9,392 bases of DNA from Salinisphaera sp035690525 (GTDB lineage: Bacteria > Pseudomonadota > Gammaproteobacteria > Nevskiales > Salinisphaeraceae), in the NCBI RefSeq assembly GCF_035690525.1, contig NZ_DASSKM010000030.1, positions 1-9,392 of the forward strand. Direction: 5' to 3'. The notes beneath the pieces are model-generated. The model had not been told where the DNA came from and made no database searches. It saw only the letters and a list, made by a program, of their open reading frames with translations. Position 1 is the first letter of the stretch; every line of letters begins with the position of its first letter. Below, piece by piece: positions 6,926-9,392 of this stretch. A program made the position numbers and the translations under genes.

Positions 6926-7942
6926 ATGGGTCATACCGGTGCCGAGCATCATCGTCTGATCATTCTGGGCTCAGGCCCCGCCGGTTACACCGCGGCGGTC
7001 TATGCCGCGCGTGCGAATCTGGAACCGGTCATGATCACCGGTATCGAACAAGGCGGCCAGCTCATGACCACGACCGATGTCGACAATTGGCCGGGCGACG
7101 TCGAGGGGCTGCAAGGCCCGGGCCTGATGGAGCGCATGAAACAGCACGCCGAGCGCTTCAATACCCGCATGATTCACGACCAGATCCATACCACCGATTT
7201 GTCGGCGCCGCCCTATCGACTGGAAGGCGACTCGGGCGTCTACACCTGCGACGCGCTGATCGTCTCGACCGGCGCGACCGCCCGCTATCTCGGCCTGGAA
7301 TCGGAAATGAACTTCATGGGGCGCGGCATCTCCGCCTGCGCGACCTGCGACGGATTCTTCTACCGCAACAAGAACGTGGCCGTGATCGGCGGCGGCAACA
7401 CCGCACTCGAAGAAGCGCTGTATCTGTCGAATCTAGCCGCGCACGTCACCGTCGTGCACCGACGCGACAAATTCCGCGGCGAGAAGATTCTGGCGGACAA
7501 ACTGTTCGACAAGGCCGCCAACGGCAATGTCAGCATCGTCTGGGATCATGAACTCGACGAGGTGCTGGGCGACGAAATGGGCGTGACCGGCGGCCGGATT
7601 CGTCACAAGCAGAGCGGCGAAACCCGGGAACTCGACGTCGATGGCATCTTCATCGCCATCGGCCACAAGCCCAACACCGATATATTCGCCGGTCAGCTCG
7701 ACATGGAAGGCGGCTATATCAAGGTGCAAAGCGGCACCCAGGGCAATGCCACGGCTACCAGCAAGCCCGGCGTCTTCGCCGCCGGCGACGTGATGGATCA
7801 TGTCTACCGGCAGGCCGTGACCTCCGCCGGCACCGGCTGCATGGCCGCGCTCGACGCCGAGAAATATCTGGATGCCCTCACCGAGGACGAAACGCCGCGC
7901 GAGGAACATGTCGAGAGCCAGGTCGCGCATCGCGCGGTCTGA
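6926..7942 (+). CDS. trxB: Thioredoxin-disulfide reductase
   Basis: TrxB is a cytosolic homodimeric flavoenzyme that passes electrons from NADPH through FAD and a redox disulfide to thioredoxin. The 338-residue protein shows the FAD Rossmann motif LGSGPAGYTAAVYAARA (14-30), EQGGQL (41-46), the redox-active CATC (138-141) followed by DGFFYRNK, the NADPH-binding VIGGGNTALEEA (153-164) with the phosphate-contacting HRR (178-180), and the second FAD motif GVFAAGDVMD (282-291). The N terminus aligns with E. coli TrxB at this ATG, so the start is secure although the ribosome binding site (GAG) is weak. It is about 17 residues longer than E. coli TrxB (321) because of an acidic C-terminal tail (about 319-338). 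It diverges from sppA. The lipoprotein gene 67 bp downstream may be cotranscribed. Confidence 0.97.
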   Translation: MGHTGAEHHRLIILGSGPAGYTAAVYAARANLEPVMITGIEQGGQLMTTTDVDNWPGDVEGLQGPGLMERMKQHAERFNTRMIHDQIHTTDLSAPPYRLEGDSGVYTCDALIVSTGATARYLGLESEMNFMGRGISACATCDGFFYRNKNVAVIGGGNTALEEALYLSNLAAHVTVVHRRDKFRGEKILADKLFDKAANGNVSIVWDHELDEVLGDEMGVTGGRIRHKQSGETRELDVDGIFIAIGHKPNTDIFAGQLDMEGGYIKVQSGTQGNATATSKPGVFAAGDVMDHVYRQAVTSAGTGCMAALDAEKYLDALTEDETPREEHVESQVAHRAV

Positions 7943-7948
7943 TCGAAC

Positions 7949-7991
7949 GCGCGGGCCCCGATCTGATGGTGATCTGGTCGATGGCCCGCGC
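7949..7991. repeat. Inverted repeat between trxB and the lipoprotein gene
   Basis: GCGCGGGCC (7949-7957) and GGCCCGCGC (7983-7991) pair perfectly over 9 bp around a 25-nt loop that itself holds two GATCTG copies. There is no T tract, so it is unlikely to be an intrinsic terminator. It could reduce read-through from trxB, or it could be chance in GC-rich DNA. Confidence 0.45.
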
Positions 7992-8009
7992 TTACGGCAT
8001 CATGACGGC

Positions 8010-8579
8010 ATGAAACGAATGACCCGAACATCCGGCCGGTCGCGCCCGGCTGTCGACCCGGCCATAGGCTTGGCGCTGGCATGTACCGCGGCGCTGTCGG
8101 CCTGCAGCACCGCCCCGCAAACCGAGAGCATCGAGAAAGCGCTGGAACAGACCACGCCGGCGCGTCAGACCGTCGCCTCCGTGGCGCTGGCGCAGGTCGG
8201 CGACGCGTACGGCGACCACATGGCCGGGCCGCGCCGGTTCGACGACTCGGGGTTGGCCTATTACGCCTATCGCCAGAACGGCCGCCCGTTGCCACGCAGT
8301 CTGGGCGAGCAACTGCATGCGGGGCGGCCGATCCCGTTGGCGGCCGCCGAACCCGGCGATCTCGTCTTCTTTCGGGTCGACAGCCCCGATGGGCGCGGCC
8401 GGCTCACGGTGGGCGTCATCATCGATACCCAGGTCGCCGTGCTCGCTCTCCCGGGCGGCCAGGCCAAGGGCGGCGGCGTGCGCCGGGTCGCGCTCGACGG
8501 CGGGCGCTGGTCGCAGCGCATGGTCGGCGTATCGCGCCTACTGCCGCAGGCTGCGTCGGATTCGAACGCTTCGTCCTAG
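8010..8579 (+). CDS. Lipoprotein with degenerate NlpC/P60-like domain (probable pseudoenzyme)
   Basis: The 189-residue product starts with a basic n-region, a hydrophobic stretch (about 18-31) and a lipobox LSAC with Cys32, so it is probably a lipid-anchored envelope protein. Residues about 54-178 follow the NlpC/P60 peptidoglycan-peptidase layout: a helix ending VALAQVGDAYG (58-68), RFDDSGLAYYAYRQNG (76-91), LPRSLGEQL (94-102), and AEPGDLVFFRV (113-123). The usual FDCSG nucleophile motif reads FDDSG, placing Asp79 at the catalytic Cys. The usual HVGIY reads TVGVI (133-137), and the FIHAP-like His segment reads VLALP (144-148), so both catalytic His candidates are also gone. The codon is GAC rather than TGC, so more than one base differs. 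It likely binds or scaffolds rather than cleaves. The start at 8010 is chosen because it gives a compact signal peptide; ATG 8019 is an alternative. Confidence 0.75.
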   Translation: MKRMTRTSGRSRPAVDPAIGLALACTAALSACSTAPQTESIEKALEQTTPARQTVASVALAQVGDAYGDHMAGPRRFDDSGLAYYAYRQNGRPLPRSLGEQLHAGRPIPLAAAEPGDLVFFRVDSPDGRGRLTVGVIIDTQVAVLALPGGQAKGGGVRRVALDGGRWSQRMVGVSRLLPQAASDSNASS

Positions 8580-8610
8580 AACAGTTTCCACCTTTTTGAA
8601 GTTATTTATC

Positions 8611-8640
8611 CGCAGATGAACGCAGATTTACGCAGATTGA
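8611..8640. repeat. Three tandem 10-bp repeats, CGCAGATnnA
   Basis: The units CGCAGATGAA, CGCAGATTTA and CGCAGATTGA follow each other without spacing. All share CGCAGAT and a final A, and differ only at positions 8-9. They lie 31 bp after the lipoprotein stop. Similar CGCAGAT-type repeats are, from memory, dispersed in intergenic DNA of many bacteria; their function is not established to my knowledge. Confidence 0.8.
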
Positions 8641-8759
8641 ATGAGCGTCAAATCAGCTTTCCAGCGGATGTTCAGGCTGTGTTCTTTTGCCAGAAAACGG
8701 TTACGACTGTTCGCTAAAAAGTGCAAATGCTATAGATACCATCCTGCCTAACGGCAACA

Positions 8760-8794
8760 AAAAAGGCGCCTTCGGGTTCTCCGGGCGCCTTTTT
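8760..8794. terminator. Strong bidirectional intrinsic terminator (trmD-rplS and lipoprotein gene)
   Basis: AAAAAGGCGCC (8760-8770) and GGCGCCTTTTT (8784-8794) form an 11-bp stem with a 13-nt loop. On the minus strand the stem runs into six T, giving a classic intrinsic terminator 26 bp past the rplS stop. On the plus strand five T allow it to also end transcripts from the trxB/lipoprotein side. Confidence 0.9.
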
Positions 8795-8820
8795 CATCAG
8801 CCGCGGTATCGCGGCGCGGG

Positions 8821-9168
<348 letters not shown>

Positions 9169-9174
9169 GGCCTG

Positions 9175-9179
9175 CCTCT
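9175..9179 (-). promoter_or_regulatory. rplS: Ribosome binding site deciding the rplS start
   Basis: On the minus strand AGAGG lies 6 nt before the ATG at 9168-9166. It supports the 115-residue bL19 over the longer in-frame reading from 9213. Confidence 0.75.
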
Positions 9180-9222
9180 GAATCCTGGGTGTCAGCCGTG
9201 GGTGGGCGTTCAAGGACGGCGA

Positions 9223-9228
9223 ATTATA
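9223..9228 (-). promoter_or_regulatory. Candidate internal promoter (-10 box) in front of rplS
   Basis: The minus strand reads TATAAT, an exact -10 consensus, in the 111-bp trmD-rplS gap. The -35 region 17 bp upstream (TCCCAC) is poor. A start near 9216 would give a leader of about 48 nt before rplS. It may add L19 transcription independent of the upstream operon genes. Confidence 0.45.
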
Positions 9229-9279
9229 CCGGAAAGAATGCCGCCGTGGGACCCCCGAAATCGCATTGCCGACGATTTA

Positions 9280-9392
9280 TTACGGTCGCGGTACGCGCTC
9301 GGCATATTCGGCGACGAATTCGGTCAGGAGTGCCTGTTGTCGTTGATCCAGCTCGATCGCGTCGAGCAGATCGGGCCGCCGCAGCCAAGTCC
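9280..9392 (-). CDS. trmD: tRNA (guanine-37-N1)-methyltransferase TrmD (partial, C-terminal end)
   Basis: TrmD methylates N1 of G37 next to the anticodon in several tRNAs, using S-adenosylmethionine, and so helps prevent frameshifting. Only the last 36 codons are present. They read TWLRRPDLLDAIELDQRQQA followed by LLTEFVAEYAERVPRP and two consecutive stops (TAATAA, 9282-9277). The WLRRPDLL...L..QQ.LL.EF pattern matches the C-terminal helical tail of TrmD, and rplS follows as in the conserved operon. The gene is too short to have been found by length alone; identification rests on the tail motif plus synteny. Confidence 0.9.
   Translation of the reverse strand, partial: TWLRRPDLLDAIELDQRQQALLTEFVAEYAERVPRP

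Larger units (their letters stand above)
8580..8820. other. Intergenic region between the lipoprotein gene and rplS
   Basis: These 241 bp are more AT-rich than the flanks. They hold the 10-bp tandem repeat (8611-8640), an extended -10-like TGCTATAGA (8728-8736), the bidirectional terminator (8760-8794) and a small 6-bp stem (GCCGCG/CGCGGC, 8800-8815) just before the rplS stop. I found no convincing small gene in it. Confidence 0.5.

Noticed and set aside
7872..8009. Upstream extension of the lipoprotein frame starting inside trxB
   Set aside because: The added 46 residues are Arg-rich, overlap the trxB coding end, and would bury the lipoprotein signal peptide internally.
9169..9213. Longer rplS reading from an ATG at 9213
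   Set aside because: The extra 15 residues are absent from bL19, and the family start MSNII has its own AGAGG ribosome binding site.

Overview
This is a GC-rich chromosomal segment (about 60-65% GC by eye) that reads as a gammaproteobacterium. Three things support this: the trmD-rplS order with an L19 protein of the usual length, a full-length SppA of the E. coli two-domain type, and MetC and TrxB proteins that closely follow their gammaproteobacterial relatives. A halophilic lineage such as Salinisphaera would fit, but that is only an impression; no rRNA or other marker is present. No mobile element, CRISPR array, tRNA or rRNA was found.

Left part (1-3739): an ergothioneine-type locus. A truncated egtD (histidine trimethylation, minus strand) diverges from egtC-egtB (plus strand; amidohydrolase and iron-dependent sulfoxide synthase). 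Together they cover histidine to hercynine to the gamma-glutamyl-cysteinyl sulfoxide to the cysteinyl sulfoxide. No egtA or canonical class V egtE is in view. Converging on egtB is a MetC-type PLP-dependent C-S lyase, which belongs to methionine biosynthesis by family but could supply the last C-S cleavage (inference). A perfect hairpin separates egtB and metC.

Middle (3740-7942): a 200-bp divergent promoter region leads to a glycerophosphodiester phosphodiesterase gene with a non-ATG start. It converges on sppA (signal peptide peptidase, minus strand). The gap between them is packed with back-to-back palindromes, the last of which runs into the sppA coding end. sppA diverges from trxB (thioredoxin reductase).

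Right part (7943-9392): downstream of trxB is a small lipoprotein with an NlpC/P60-like fold signature in which the catalytic Cys and His positions are replaced, so it is probably a pseudoenzyme. A 240-bp gap then holds three tandem 10-bp CGCAGAT-type repeats and a strong bidirectional terminator. On the minus strand follow rplS (L19), with its own candidate promoter, and the last codons of trmD.

Most of the window is conserved housekeeping and redox metabolism. The features that deserve a second look are the degenerate NlpC/P60 lipoprotein, the palindrome cluster at the sppA end, the compact EgtB with a neighbouring C-S lyase, and the 10-bp repeat block.
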